Part shown: one piece after another, positions 40,551 to 49,527 of the stretch
How the letters are laid out: every line of letters starts with the position of its first letter
Numbering within the stretch: the first letter of the stretch is position 1
Source of the DNA: Alkalibacillus silvisoli
GTDB taxonomy: Bacteria; Bacillota; Bacilli; Bacillales; Alkalibacillaceae
Reading direction: 5' to 3'
Length of the DNA: 64,000 bases
Assembly: GCF_039521975.1 (NCBI RefSeq)
Contig: NZ_BAAACZ010000009.1
Coordinates: forward strand, 186,001 to 250,000
Notes under the pieces: generated by a model
Told to the model about the DNA's origin: nothing
The model's database searches: none
The model's input: the letters and a program-made list of their open reading frames with translations, nothing else
Translations under genes and position numbers: made by a program

Positions 40551-42785
40551 ATGCGTGGAAAACTATATATACTCGTTTTCTTTTACCTCATAGGATATTT
40601 GCCAACAGAAATAAGCTTAGTGTTATTTGGAGTGCTACTATACCTTTTCTCTAACATTTTAAAATACAGTCGATTGCTGTTGGCATTTTCTTTCCTGTTC
40701 TTCTTAATCTCTTCCTTTCATTCTCCAAAAACTGATGAACTTCTAACTATTGAACATAATGAACCATATGAAGGAGAGATAACCGTTGTCTCTGACCTTC
40801 AAAAAACATCATATTACAACCAATACGTATTCGAATTAAATAATAACAAGCGAATTCAAGCTCGCTTTACTCAAGAATTCCCTTTAGATTATGGTGCTGT
40901 ATGTCATTTCAATGGTGAGTTAACACCTCCAAACGGACCGAGTAACCCCGGTCAATTTGATTATCCGAACTTCTTAGAGAAGCAAGGGATGATCGCACTT
41001 ACCAATGACCCTAAAATCTCAAATTGCCATTCAAAGTCTTACCTATCTTATTTATACAACCTACGCACAAAGTTAATCAATTACGTTGAAGCAACATATG
41101 AAGAAGAAACTGTCGCCTGGCTTAAAGCTTTACTCTTTGGTGATCGCTCTGAACTCCATGATGAAGTTGTTGAGGCATTTCAGTTTTGGAACATTTCACA
41201 TTTATTAGCGATCTCAGGATTGCATGTAGCGTTTTTTATCGGTTTTGTTTACGTGGTATTACATTTTATCTTTAGACTTCCAAATGAATATATAAAGTGG
41301 TGCCTCTTAGTGATTATCCCTATTTATATATTTGTTGCTGGAGCAAACCCACCTGTTTTAAGAGCAGGATTGATGGCGGTTTTAATACTTATATTTTCTA
41401 TGATTCAAAGAAGGGTAGATACTACAGATGTTATTTCCGTTGTGTTAATTTTAATCTTGTGGTTTGATCCGTTTTTAATTTATCAATTAGCTTTCCAATT
41501 TTCTTTTGTCGTCACATTATCTTTAATTCTTTCTAAGCATTTATTATTCCAAGACCATTGGATCCTCATATCATTAAAGGTCAGTATTATTAGTCAACTC
41601 GCTATATTGCCTCTCCAATTTGACCATTTTTATTTTACGAATGTTTTATCATTTTTAGCTAATTTAATTTTTGTTCCATATTATACCTTTTTCGTAATCC
41701 CTGTTAGTTTAGTTTTATTAATTTTTATTTGGTTCCCACCGTACTTTAATCAAATGGTTGAGTCAGCATATTTAATTGTTCAAGAACAAGTCCACTCTTT
41801 TGTCGTTAAATTAGATGAGCCCTTTATTGCAGCTTGGGTTGTTGGAGATGTTCACTTAATAACTGTTGTAGCTTTTTACTTTCTATTTATTTTAATGATG
41901 CGCACTTGGGATTTAGGTAAATTAAAAGTAGCGGCGATATGTGGATGTTTAGCTATTAGTGTATTTTTTGTTGAACAGTTTGCGCCTTATTTCGATCAAA
42001 CATTTAAAATGACAGTATTAGATGTTGGACAAGCAGAATCCCTTGTAGTTGAACTACCTAAACGTGAAGCGGTATTTGTCATTGATGTTGGCGAACAATT
42101 ATCGTATCCATTCGGTGAAGAGGATCACAGAAATTATCATAACGTTATAAAACCTTATCTTTGGTCTAATGGTATTAGTCAAGTGGATGCTTTATTTATT
42201 AGCCATTTTGATTATGATCACGTAGCTTCTGCTCAATTACTGGTGAATGATTTCAGGCCTTCTTATATTTTCTCCCATCCTTATATTGAAGACCAAACGT
42301 ATTTAGATGAATCAAGTATGGAAAAGTTTATCCCTTTGTATGAAGGTGTTTCCTTCAATTTGAGTGGAGCTCAATTTTATGTGTTGGCGCCTGAAGGTAC
42401 CGAACAGGAATCAAGTAATAGTGAGAATGAATTGTCAAATGTGTTTATTTTAGAAGTTGAAGGATACCAAGCGCTATTTACAGGAGATATGTATGAATCA
42501 GCTGAACATAAACTAATTGAAAAGTTTGATTTGAGTGGGGTTGAGTTTCTTAAAGTAGCGCACCACGGAAGCGAGACATCAACTCATGAACAATTTTTAA
42601 AAGCTATTGACCCAAATACTGCGGTCATTTCAGTGGGCAGGAATAATCGTTATAACCATCCAGATTCAGATGTTTATGAACGTCTGATCAGTGAAGGAAT
42701 TGAAGTGTTTAGAACAGATGAAAATGGAGCCATTATCATTAAAATAAGAAATGGACAAAGTACAATTTCCCCTTTTATCCCATAA
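40551..42785 (+). CDS. comEC: ComEC, DNA uptake channel protein
   Basis: 744 residues: N-terminal membrane helices, an OB-like external domain (residues about 65-160), the competence domain with HLLAISGLHVAFFIGFVY and GANPPVLRAGLMAVLILIF, more helices and a C-terminal metallo-beta-lactamase-like domain (VLDVGQAESLVVELP, ISHFDYDHVASAQLLVN, VAHHGSETSTHEQFL). It conducts single-stranded DNA across the membrane and may degrade the other strand. ATG 40551 starts four bases after the comEB stop. I see no good SD for it or for TTG 40536, so translation probably depends on comEB. Confidence 0.93.
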   Translation: MRGKLYILVFFYLIGYLPTEISLVLFGVLLYLFSNILKYSRLLLAFSFLFFLISSFHSPKTDELLTIEHNEPYEGEITVVSDLQKTSYYNQYVFELNNNKRIQARFTQEFPLDYGAVCHFNGELTPPNGPSNPGQFDYPNFLEKQGMIALTNDPKISNCHSKSYLSYLYNLRTKLINYVEATYEEETVAWLKALLFGDRSELHDEVVEAFQFWNISHLLAISGLHVAFFIGFVYVVLHFIFRLPNEYIKWCLLVIIPIYIFVAGANPPVLRAGLMAVLILIFSMIQRRVDTTDVISVVLILILWFDPFLIYQLAFQFSFVVTLSLILSKHLLFQDHWILISLKVSIISQLAILPLQFDHFYFTNVLSFLANLIFVPYYTFFVIPVSLVLLIFIWFPPYFNQMVESAYLIVQEQVHSFVVKLDEPFIAAWVVGDVHLITVVAFYFLFILMMRTWDLGKLKVAAICGCLAISVFFVEQFAPYFDQTFKMTVLDVGQAESLVVELPKREAVFVIDVGEQLSYPFGEEDHRNYHNVIKPYLWSNGISQVDALFISHFDYDHVASAQLLVNDFRPSYIFSHPYIEDQTYLDESSMEKFIPLYEGVSFNLSGAQFYVLAPEGTEQESSNSENELSNVFILEVEGYQALFTGDMYESAEHKLIEKFDLSGVEFLKVAHHGSETSTHEQFLKAIDPNTAVISVGRNNRYNHPDSDVYERLISEGIEVFRTDENGAIIIKIRNGQSTISPFIP

Positions 42786-42795
42786 TATAAAATAC

Positions 42796-42825
42796 AAAAA
42801 GGGACTAAATAGTTAGCCCCTTTTA
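42796..42825 (+). terminator. Intrinsic terminator after comEC
   Basis: AAAAAGGG..CTAA pairs with TTAG-CCCCTTTT around ATAG. A's upstream allow function on the other strand after yqzM too. Confidence 0.7.
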
Positions 42826-42855
42826 GCAAATGACACGAACATTACACCTAATCAA

Positions 42856-42990
42856 TTAATTAACGAATAAAGTGAAAATCGTACCAATCGCAAAGATTAA
42901 AAAGAAGAAAATGAACGAGAAGCCAAATCCTTTGATGGAATCGACTACATCATTATTCTTGGACTGTACATCCTGTTCGAAATCGTTCAC
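42856..42990 (-). CDS. yqzM: YqzM-family small membrane protein
   Basis: 44 residues, the same length as B. subtilis YqzM, encoded opposite to comEC and holA as there. It starts MNDFEQDVQSKNNDVVDSIKGFG and continues with one hydrophobic helix (FSFIFFFLIFAIGTIFTLF). GTG 42990 follows AGGAGG by 7 bases; an ATG two codons upstream overlaps the SD. Function unknown. Confidence 0.85.
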   Translation of the reverse strand: MNDFEQDVQSKNNDVVDSIKGFGFSFIFFFLIFAIGTIFTLFVN

Positions 42991-43151
42991 AACCATCCCT
43001 CCTAAATCACTAATCAGTATAAGCGATTCATTCAAAAAAATCTATAATTTTTGATGAATGTCAAAAAATCTTAGAAAACCACGAGCAATTTAATTGTAAA
43101 GACTTAACAGCCATAAACAATTGGTTAATACACACAATAAGTATAACACCA

Positions 43152-43261
43152 AACGTCGCTAAAGACAAAGCTTCCCGGGGATTTGTTTTTAGCGTTTATA
43201 TAGATATCTGGGAGGAGTCATAATGGCTCCTCTCTTTAATATGGTACTGTCAAGCAATTAA
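43152..43261 (+). other. Structured leader-like region upstream of holA with a 12-codon ORF
   Basis: GCTAAAGACAAA and TTTGTTTTTAGC form a 12-bp stem (one mismatch) capped by GCTTCCCGGGGA. Then GGGAGGAG and CTCCTCTC form a second hairpin whose loop holds an ATG. That ATG (43223) opens a 12-codon ORF (MAPLFNMVLSSN) with GGGAGGAG as SD. I do not recognise a known RNA family. The remaining bases between 42991 and 43343 show only a weak possible holA promoter (TTGTGA 43293, TACGAT 43316). Confidence 0.35.
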
Positions 43262-43343
43262 ACGCCATAACGCTATGAAATACCTTTTCATCTTGTGATT
43301 TTTATAAAATCAGTATACGATAAAACAAGAAGGAGGGTCATTC

Positions 43344-44387
43344 ATGCAGGCACAGCAGTTTCTAGAACAAAAACGAATTAAGGTCGCACCTATTTATTTA
43401 TTATTTGGTGAAGAACCATATTTTATACAAAAAGTAAAAGAACGGATTTTGAATGCTGTTAATGAACAAAAAGATAATCAATATGATCTACAAAGTTATG
43501 ACATGGAGTCTGTAGTTGTTCAAGAAGCTATCCACGATGCAGAAACTTTCCCATTTTTTAGTGAGCATAAAGTGATCGTAGTGAATCGTGCGAGCTTTTT
43601 AACGGGACAAACTAAAAATGAAAATATCGAACATCATTTGGAATCACTACAAGACTATATTGAACAACCAGTTGAATTTACAACATTAATTATTGTAGCC
43701 CCTTATGAAAAGCTTGATCAAAGAAAAAAAATAGTTAAATCGATAAAAGGAAACAGTGTAGAAATTGACTGCTCTTCGCCAAATGTTTATGACATGAACC
43801 AAATGGTTAAAAATATGGCGAGTTCAATGGAAATAAAATTACCGAATGAAGTGGTAGACATTTTAACAGAACGAGTTGGCGATCACCTAGAAGCTTTACA
43901 AAAAGAATTACAGAAATTAGCTCTATATTTTGGTGAAGAGCCCATTACAATTGAGGAATCTGAGCAATTAATTAGTACATATGCTGAAACGAGTACATTT
44001 ACGTTAATTGATGCTTTAGTCCAAAATGATTTAGGGAAAGCTTTAAATATATTAAAAGAGCTAAAAAAACAAAACGAGGAGCCGATCGCTTTATTAGCTT
44101 TGGTGGCTTCACAGTTAAGGTTAATATTGCAATGCAAGCTGTTAAAAAAGAAAGGTTACCACCAACAACAAATGACAAAGCAAATAAAGGCGCATGCTTA
44201 TGCAGTTAAAATGGCACTTAAAAAAGAACGTTACTTTTCTGAGGAAGCATTAAAGCAAATGATTATTGAAGCTGCAAATACAGATGAGCATTTAAAAACT
44301 GGTAAAATGGATAAATGGTTAGCTTTAGAGATGTATTTACAATCGATTGCCTCTAATTTGAGTACAACAGTTAATCAAGGAGTATAA
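43344..44387 (+). CDS. holA: DNA polymerase III delta subunit
   Basis: 347 residues of the HolA family, the clamp-loader subunit that opens the beta clamp. The stretch PIYLLFGEEPYFIQKVKERI (about 17-36) marks the degenerate AAA+ start; EVVDILTERVGDHLEALQKELQKLALYFGEEPIT and ALVASQLRLILQCKLL mark the later domains. There is no Walker A, as expected. The ATG follows AGGAGGGTCATTC. Position between yqzM and rpsT is as in B. subtilis. Confidence 0.93.
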   Translation: MQAQQFLEQKRIKVAPIYLLFGEEPYFIQKVKERILNAVNEQKDNQYDLQSYDMESVVVQEAIHDAETFPFFSEHKVIVVNRASFLTGQTKNENIEHHLESLQDYIEQPVEFTTLIIVAPYEKLDQRKKIVKSIKGNSVEIDCSSPNVYDMNQMVKNMASSMEIKLPNEVVDILTERVGDHLEALQKELQKLALYFGEEPITIEESEQLISTYAETSTFTLIDALVQNDLGKALNILKELKKQNEEPIALLALVASQLRLILQCKLLKKKGYHQQQMTKQIKAHAYAVKMALKKERYFSEEALKQMIIEAANTDEHLKTGKMDKWLALEMYLQSIASNLSTTVNQGV

Positions 44388-44420
44388 GTATAGTTTCTTC
44401 GACAACATTAAACTTTCTAT

Positions 44421-44459
44421 AAAAAACGTTCGCTTACGTGTGGTAAGCGAACGTTTTTT
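44421..44459. terminator. Bidirectional terminator between holA and rpsT
   Basis: AAAAAACGTTCGCTTA and its exact complement form a 16-bp stem around CGTGTGG, with A- and T-runs, serving both converging genes. Confidence 0.95.
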
Positions 44460-44471
44460 ATGTCATATCAT

Positions 44472-44738
44472 TTAGTTAGCGATTTGATTTACCTTAGTCA
44501 TTAGGCTGCTCTTCTTACGATCACCATTATTTTTCTGAAGGATTCCGCGTTGAACAGCTTTATCAATTTTGCTAACTGCTGTTTTAAGTTGGTCTTGAGC
44601 AGAAGTTACATCATTTTGTTTAACTGCTGCCTCAACACTCTTAATTGCACTACGCATATCTGAACGCACGACTTGGTTACGCTCACGCTTTTCTTGGTTT
44701 ACACGAATACGTTTAACACCTTGTGGGTTGTTTGCCAT
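44472..44738 (-). CDS. rpsT: 30S ribosomal protein bS20
   Basis: 88 residues, rich in Lys and Arg, with the bS20 pattern: VKRIRVNQEKRERNQVVRSDMRSAIKSVEAAV, QDQLKTAVSKIDKAVQRGILQKNNGDRKKSSLM. It forms a helical bundle on the 30S body. SD AGGAGGTGAAAGGA precedes the ATG. Monocistronic and opposite in direction to its neighbours, as in B. subtilis. Confidence 0.97.
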   Translation of the reverse strand: MANNPQGVKRIRVNQEKRERNQVVRSDMRSAIKSVEAAVKQNDVTSAQDQLKTAVSKIDKAVQRGILQKNNGDRKKSSLMTKVNQIAN

Positions 44739-44910
44739 TTCCTTTCACCTCCTGATGAATCTGTCCGTTCCAATAGTTCGATTTAATCTTGGACAAAAGT
44801 CATTTTATCAAAGCATCGGTAAGTTTTCAATAGTTTGGTGTCAAGAAGCAGTGCTTGTCGTTTAAATTATAACAGATTGGTAATGCTATTTTTAGATAGG
44901 AGGTATAAAA

Positions 44911-46005
44911 ATGGCAGAGAAACCAATTCAACCACGTACGGACCTAGCGGTAGAGGCTAGAGAAATGTTTATAGAAAGAAACCCGGATAAGAAAGAAGAA
45001 TTAGATGGCATTATTATTAAGGAATATGAAGAAGATGATCTTAAGCTAACTCGTGTAAAAATTGATGAGGAAGGAAGTGAAAGGGTAGGGAAAAATCCCG
45101 GTCACTATATCACGATTGAATCACAATATTTGCGTGATTTAGATTACAAATTCGAAAAGAAAATGGCCACTATTTTAGGAGCCGAAATCGAACGATTAAT
45201 TCAATTACATGATATCCACCCAGACTCAAATTGCTTAATGGTTGGCTTAGGAAATGATTATGTCACACCTGATGCTTTAGGCCCGCAAGCAATAAAAAAG
45301 ACTTATATTACACAACATTTATTTAAACTACAGCCAGAAACAGTGGATAAAGGTTTTAGGCCAGTTTCAGCTTTCACACCAAGTGTTATGGGCTTAACTG
45401 GTATTGAGACAAGCGACTTAATTTTCGGTGTTGTAAAAGAAACTGAGCCAGACTTCATTGTAGTCATTGATGCACTAGCTGCAAGGTCAGTTGATCGTGT
45501 TAATACAACTGTTCAACTTTCTGATACAGGGATTCATCCAGGTTCTGGAGTTGGAAATGACCGGAAAGAAGTAAGCGAAAAAACTTTAGGCGTACCAGTG
45601 TTTTCGATTGGGATCCCTACTGTTGTCGATGCTGTGACAATAACAAGTGATACTATTGACTATATTTTAAAGCACTTTGGTAGGGAGATGAGAGAAGGAG
45701 ACCAACCAAGTAGAGCTTTAACTCCTGCAGGGATGACTTTAGGTCCAAGAGTAGAGTTAACAGATAAAGATTTACCTGATGATGAAGCGAAAGAAAAATA
45801 TTTAGGGGTTGTGGGTTCATTATCAGAAGAAGAAAAAAGACAGCTCATTAAAGAAGTTTTAAGTCCAATTGGTCATAATTTAATGGTAACCCCTAAAGAA
45901 GTAGATGATGTTATAGATCACATGAGTAAATTAGTCGCATCTGGTTTGAACCAAGGGTTACATTCTCAAATTAAACAAGAAAATGCTAGAGATTTTCTGA
46001 CTTAA
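44911..46005 (+). CDS. gpr: Germination protease GPR
   Basis: Aspartic-type endopeptidase that degrades small acid-soluble spore proteins at germination. The 364 residues start MAEKPIQPRTDLAVEA; the zymogen pro-peptide before TDLAVEA is only about nine residues, shorter than the 14 or so in B. subtilis. Core motifs are LMVGLGNDYVTPDALGP, VMGLTGIETSDL, FIVVIDALAARSVDRVNTTVQLSDTGIHPGSGVGN with a catalytic Asp, and VFSIGIPTVVDA. AGGAGG lies 7 bases before the ATG, which fixes the start. No confident sigma-G promoter was found. Confidence 0.95.
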   Translation: MAEKPIQPRTDLAVEAREMFIERNPDKKEELDGIIIKEYEEDDLKLTRVKIDEEGSERVGKNPGHYITIESQYLRDLDYKFEKKMATILGAEIERLIQLHDIHPDSNCLMVGLGNDYVTPDALGPQAIKKTYITQHLFKLQPETVDKGFRPVSAFTPSVMGLTGIETSDLIFGVVKETEPDFIVVIDALAARSVDRVNTTVQLSDTGIHPGSGVGNDRKEVSEKTLGVPVFSIGIPTVVDAVTITSDTIDYILKHFGREMREGDQPSRALTPAGMTLGPRVELTDKDLPDDEAKEKYLGVVGSLSEEEKRQLIKEVLSPIGHNLMVTPKEVDDVIDHMSKLVASGLNQGLHSQIKQENARDFLT

Positions 46006-46075
46006 TTAGTTCTACCTTTTCAACTAGCTGAATAAAGTTTTAATAGAACTTTAATAGAAGGGTTGAAAAGGTTAT

Positions 46076-47203
46076 ATGAAAAATCGTGTCAATTTCAATC
46101 GTAACAGTATGAACCAGTTAAAACGTAATCCATTTGTTATGTTTATCATTCTTTTTTTGTGTGTTTTAATGCTAATCCCTTTATTCTCCAAAAACTTCTC
46201 AGAAGCATCAACGAACATTCTTCAAGGTTGGGTGAATGAAATCGATGGTGCTTCTTTTTCTTATCTAATGTCGATTGACCAACCCATCATGACAGGTGTG
46301 TTGGATGAACAAGAAGAGCCATTGACATTTTCAAGTGTTATTTTACCAGCTATTACAGACTTACCGTATCAAGATTTAAGAATGTTGTTTGGACATGAAT
46401 TACCAAACTTTCCAGGTATGGATAATACGATTGTTATTGCTGGAAGTGGAACGAATTATTTCACTACTTCAATTGAATCTGCACCTCCTGAGGAGTTATT
46501 TGAAATTGAAAAAGAAGTTGAAGAAAGTGAAGAGCGACAACAGGAAGATTATGAAAATCAATCCGTTTTCATTTATAACGCTCATAATCGTGAAGGCTAT
46601 TTACCTTATATGGAAGAAGGCACGAGTGCTAATGAAGCCTTCAATCATAAAGATAATGTAGTTGACCTTAGCTTATATTTACAAGATTTGCTAAATGAAC
46701 ATAGTATTGAATCGCATGTAGATCAAACCGATCATTACCAAATTCTCCAACAAGAAGATCTCCCTTATGCAGAATCTTATAATGTAGCAAGGAATGTATT
46801 GAAAGAGACGATGGAAGAAAATGATGACATTGAGTATTTCATAGATATTCATAGAGATGCACAACCACATCATATTACAACCACAACAATAGATGGTGAA
46901 TCTGTAGCTAAGTTAATGTTTGTAGTTGGCGGAGATCAAGATGATTATGAAGCGAATTTAGAGTTTGCTGCTGAACTTCATCAAATGCTTGAAGAGCGTT
47001 ACCCGACGTTAAGTAGAGGTGTTCAAGTAAGTCAAGGATCAGGTACAAATGGTGTCTTTAACCAAGATTTATCCGACAACAAGATATTACTTGAAGCAGG
47101 TGGAGTTGATAATAACTTTGATGAGTTAAATCGCAGTCTTGAAATGTTTGCAGAAGTATTTGCTGATTATTATCGAAATGAACAAAGTCAAGAGTCCGAA
47201 TAA
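46076..47203 (+). CDS. spoIIP: Stage II sporulation protein P (peptidoglycan amidase/endopeptidase)
   Basis: 375 residues: one N-terminal membrane helix (PFVMFIILFLCVLMLIPLF, about 20-38), an exported linker, and the SpoIIP catalytic domain with SVFIYNAHNREGYLPY, DVARNV-like (YNVARNVLKET), FIDIHRDAQPHHITT and EAGGVDNNFDELNRSLEMFAEVFADYY. It works with SpoIID and SpoIIM in septal thinning and engulfment. The ATG follows AAAAGG closely. Gene order gpr-spoIIP is conserved. Confidence 0.95.
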   Translation: MKNRVNFNRNSMNQLKRNPFVMFIILFLCVLMLIPLFSKNFSEASTNILQGWVNEIDGASFSYLMSIDQPIMTGVLDEQEEPLTFSSVILPAITDLPYQDLRMLFGHELPNFPGMDNTIVIAGSGTNYFTTSIESAPPEELFEIEKEVEESEERQQEDYENQSVFIYNAHNREGYLPYMEEGTSANEAFNHKDNVVDLSLYLQDLLNEHSIESHVDQTDHYQILQQEDLPYAESYNVARNVLKETMEENDDIEYFIDIHRDAQPHHITTTTIDGESVAKLMFVVGGDQDDYEANLEFAAELHQMLEERYPTLSRGVQVSQGSGTNGVFNQDLSDNKILLEAGGVDNNFDELNRSLEMFAEVFADYYRNEQSQESE

Positions 47204-47220
47204 GAAAGGAGTTCGAGCTT

Positions 47221-47508
47221 ATGAGGTTAATTGGGTGGGCAGTTGTGATCTTTATCATTTTTCAATTAGGTGTTGAATTTGGTCAAACAGAGGAAACGGT
47301 TGATGTCATTCATCAAGAAGAACAATTAGAAGAACAAGAAGCGGACTCCTTTTTAGAAAGGCATGAGCGTGTGATTCAAAACGAGGAATTAAGCGAGAAC
47401 CAAACAGGCTTATATTCTGTAGCATCGTTAATTGAAACTTATGTGAAACAAATTTTCACTTTCTTATTTCACATTTTCCACCGCCTAGCGGCCACATTTG
47501 GACTCTAG
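47221..47508 (+). CDS. yqxA: YqxA-family (DUF3679) protein
   Basis: 95 residues: a hydrophobic N-terminus (GWAVVIFIIFQLGVEFG, about 4-20) that could be a signal anchor, a very acidic middle and a hydrophobic C-terminal segment (VKQIFTFLFHIFHRLAATFGL). Matches B. subtilis YqxA in position (between spoIIP and lepA) and general shape. Function unknown; co-transcription with spoIIP is likely because only 17 bases separate them. AAAGGAG precedes the ATG. Confidence 0.8.
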   Translation: MRLIGWAVVIFIIFQLGVEFGQTEETVDVIHQEEQLEEQEADSFLERHERVIQNEELSENQTGLYSVASLIETYVKQIFTFLFHIFHRLAATFGL

Positions 47509-47544
47509 TTATAAGTATTGATTGACAAAACTAGATACCGACAA

Positions 47545-47573
47545 TTGAATAAAATGCTCGGTATTGCTATAAT
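47545..47573 (+). promoter_or_regulatory. Sigma-A promoter of lepA
   Basis: TTGAAT (47545-47550), a 17-base spacer and TATAAT (47568-47573) with TGC before it (extended -10). A TTGACA at 47522 has no matching -10. Confidence 0.75.
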
Positions 47574-47609
47574 CGAGCTAGCGAATGGACGTGACAGGAG
47601 TGGTGAATT

Positions 47610-49436
47610 TTGACTAATAAAAGACAACAATACATTCGAAATTTCTCGATTATAGCTCATATCGACCATGGTAAGTCGACTTTAGCTGATCGTATTTTAG
47701 AAAAGACAAAAGCATTAACAAACCGTGAGATGAAAGAGCAGTATTTAGATGCAATGGACTTAGAACGCGAACGAGGCATTACAATTAAATTGAACTCAGT
47801 CCAACTAGAATATGCTGCAAGTGATGGGGAGGATTATATCTTTCACCTAATTGATACCCCAGGTCATGTTGACTTTACATATGAAGTTTCACGTAGTTTA
47901 GCAGCATGTGAAGGTGCTATTTTAGTTGTTGATGCAGCACAAGGAATAGAAGCCCAAACGTTAGCGAATGTTTATTTAGCTTTAGATAACGATTTAGAAA
48001 TCATTCCAGTCATAAACAAGATTGATTTGCCGAGTGCCGATGTTGATCGTGTTAAACAAGAAATTGAAGATGTGATTGGTATTGATGGAGATGAAGCGAT
48101 TCTAGCATCTGCTAAAGATGGACTTGGTATTGATGAAATTATGGAACGTATTGTAACAGATATTCCAGCACCAGAGGGTAAAGAAGAAGACCCAACGAAA
48201 GCGTTAATTTTTGACTCCCTGTACGATTCTTATCGTGGAGTGATTGCTTATACGTGTATTAAAGAAGGATCATTGAAGATTGGCGATAAGATTAAAATGA
48301 TGCAAACAGATAAAGAGTTTGAAATTAATGAATTAGGTGTATTTACACCAAACCCAGTGAAGAAAAAAGAGTTATCAGTTGGGGATGTTGGCTTCTTAAC
48401 GGCTTCAATTAAAAATGTAAAAGATACCCGTGTTGGTGATACGATTACACTTGCCAATCGTCCAGCTGATGGTCCTTTACCTGGTTATCGACGCTTAAAT
48501 CCTATGGTTTATTGTGGTTTATTCCCGGTAAGTGCTGATGATTACAATGATTTACGTGATGCGTTAGAGCGTCTTGAATTAAACGACTCTTCACTACAGT
48601 ATGAGCCTGAAACATCACAAGCATTAGGATTTGGCTTCCGTTGTGGATTTTTAGGTTTATTGCATATGGAGATTATTCAAGAAAGAATTGAACGTGAGTT
48701 TGATATAGAGCTCATTACAACAGCACCAAGTGTAATTTATGAGGTTGAGATGAATGATGGTGAGGTTATCGAAATTGAAAATCCATCTCTTATGCCTGAA
48801 ACCCAACAAATTAAAGAAGTACGTGAACCATTTGTAACAGCATCAGTCATGGTCCCAAACGACTTTGTTGGTCCAGTTATGGAAATTTGTCAAAAGAAGC
48901 GCGGCGAATATGCAGATATGCAATACATGGATGAAAACCGCGTGAACATCGTTTATGACATTCCACTTTCAGAAATCGTTTATGATTTTTTTGACCAGCT
49001 TAAATCACAAACAAAAGGTTATGCTTCATTCGATTATGAATTGAAAGGGTATAAGCCGTCTGACCTTGTAAAAATGGATATCTTATTAAATAGTGAAACG
49101 ATCGATGCGTTATCCTTTATTGTACACCGTGACTTCGCATTTCACCGTGGTAAACAAATTGCAGAGAAATTAAAGAATTTAATTCCTAGACAACAATTTG
49201 AAGTTCCAGTACAAGCTGCAATCGGAAATAAAATCGTTGCGCGCTCAACCATTAAAGCGATGCGTAAAAACGTTTTATCTAAATGTTATGGTGGTGACAT
49301 TTCACGTAAGCGTAAGTTATTAGAAAAGCAAAAAGAAGGTAAACAACGTATGAAGATGGTAGGAAAAGTCGAAGTGCCACAAGAAGCCTTTATGTCAGTT
49401 TTAGAAATGGACGATGATCAAAACAAAAATAAATAA
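47610..49436 (+). CDS. lepA: Elongation factor 4 (LepA) GTPase
   Basis: Ribosome-associated translational GTPase. The 608 residues include G1 AHIDHGKSTLADRI (about 15-28), switch RERGITIK, G3 DTPGHVDF, G4 NKIDLPSAD, an EF-G-like domain IV-V region and the LepA-specific C-terminal domain (SKCYGGDISRKRKLLEKQKEGKQRMKMVGKVEVPQEAFMSVL). TTG 47610 follows GGAGTGGTGAATT and gives the family's usual N-terminus. Confidence 0.97.
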   Translation: MTNKRQQYIRNFSIIAHIDHGKSTLADRILEKTKALTNREMKEQYLDAMDLERERGITIKLNSVQLEYAASDGEDYIFHLIDTPGHVDFTYEVSRSLAACEGAILVVDAAQGIEAQTLANVYLALDNDLEIIPVINKIDLPSADVDRVKQEIEDVIGIDGDEAILASAKDGLGIDEIMERIVTDIPAPEGKEEDPTKALIFDSLYDSYRGVIAYTCIKEGSLKIGDKIKMMQTDKEFEINELGVFTPNPVKKKELSVGDVGFLTASIKNVKDTRVGDTITLANRPADGPLPGYRRLNPMVYCGLFPVSADDYNDLRDALERLELNDSSLQYEPETSQALGFGFRCGFLGLLHMEIIQERIEREFDIELITTAPSVIYEVEMNDGEVIEIENPSLMPETQQIKEVREPFVTASVMVPNDFVGPVMEICQKKRGEYADMQYMDENRVNIVYDIPLSEIVYDFFDQLKSQTKGYASFDYELKGYKPSDLVKMDILLNSETIDALSFIVHRDFAFHRGKQIAEKLKNLIPRQQFEVPVQAAIGNKIVARSTIKAMRKNVLSKCYGGDISRKRKLLEKQKEGKQRMKMVGKVEVPQEAFMSVLEMDDDQNKNK

Positions 49437-49441
49437 TGCTA

Positions 49442-49472
49442 AAAAAGGCCGGCCGCTTTTGGTCTGGCCTTT
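49442..49472 (+). terminator. Intrinsic terminator after lepA
   Basis: AAAGGCCGGCC pairs with GGTCTGGCCTTT (one mismatch-type wobble) around GCTTTT; A's precede and TTATTAT follows. Confidence 0.75.
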
Positions 49473-49527
49473 ATTATGTTTATCGTAATTGGCAGTGAAA
49501 AATATTTTATATGAGAGTAGGGATTAT

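Noticed and set aside
47522..47527. TTGACA upstream of lepA as the -35
   Set aside because: No -10 at suitable spacing; the TTGAAT/TATAAT pair downstream fits with 17 bases and an extended -10.
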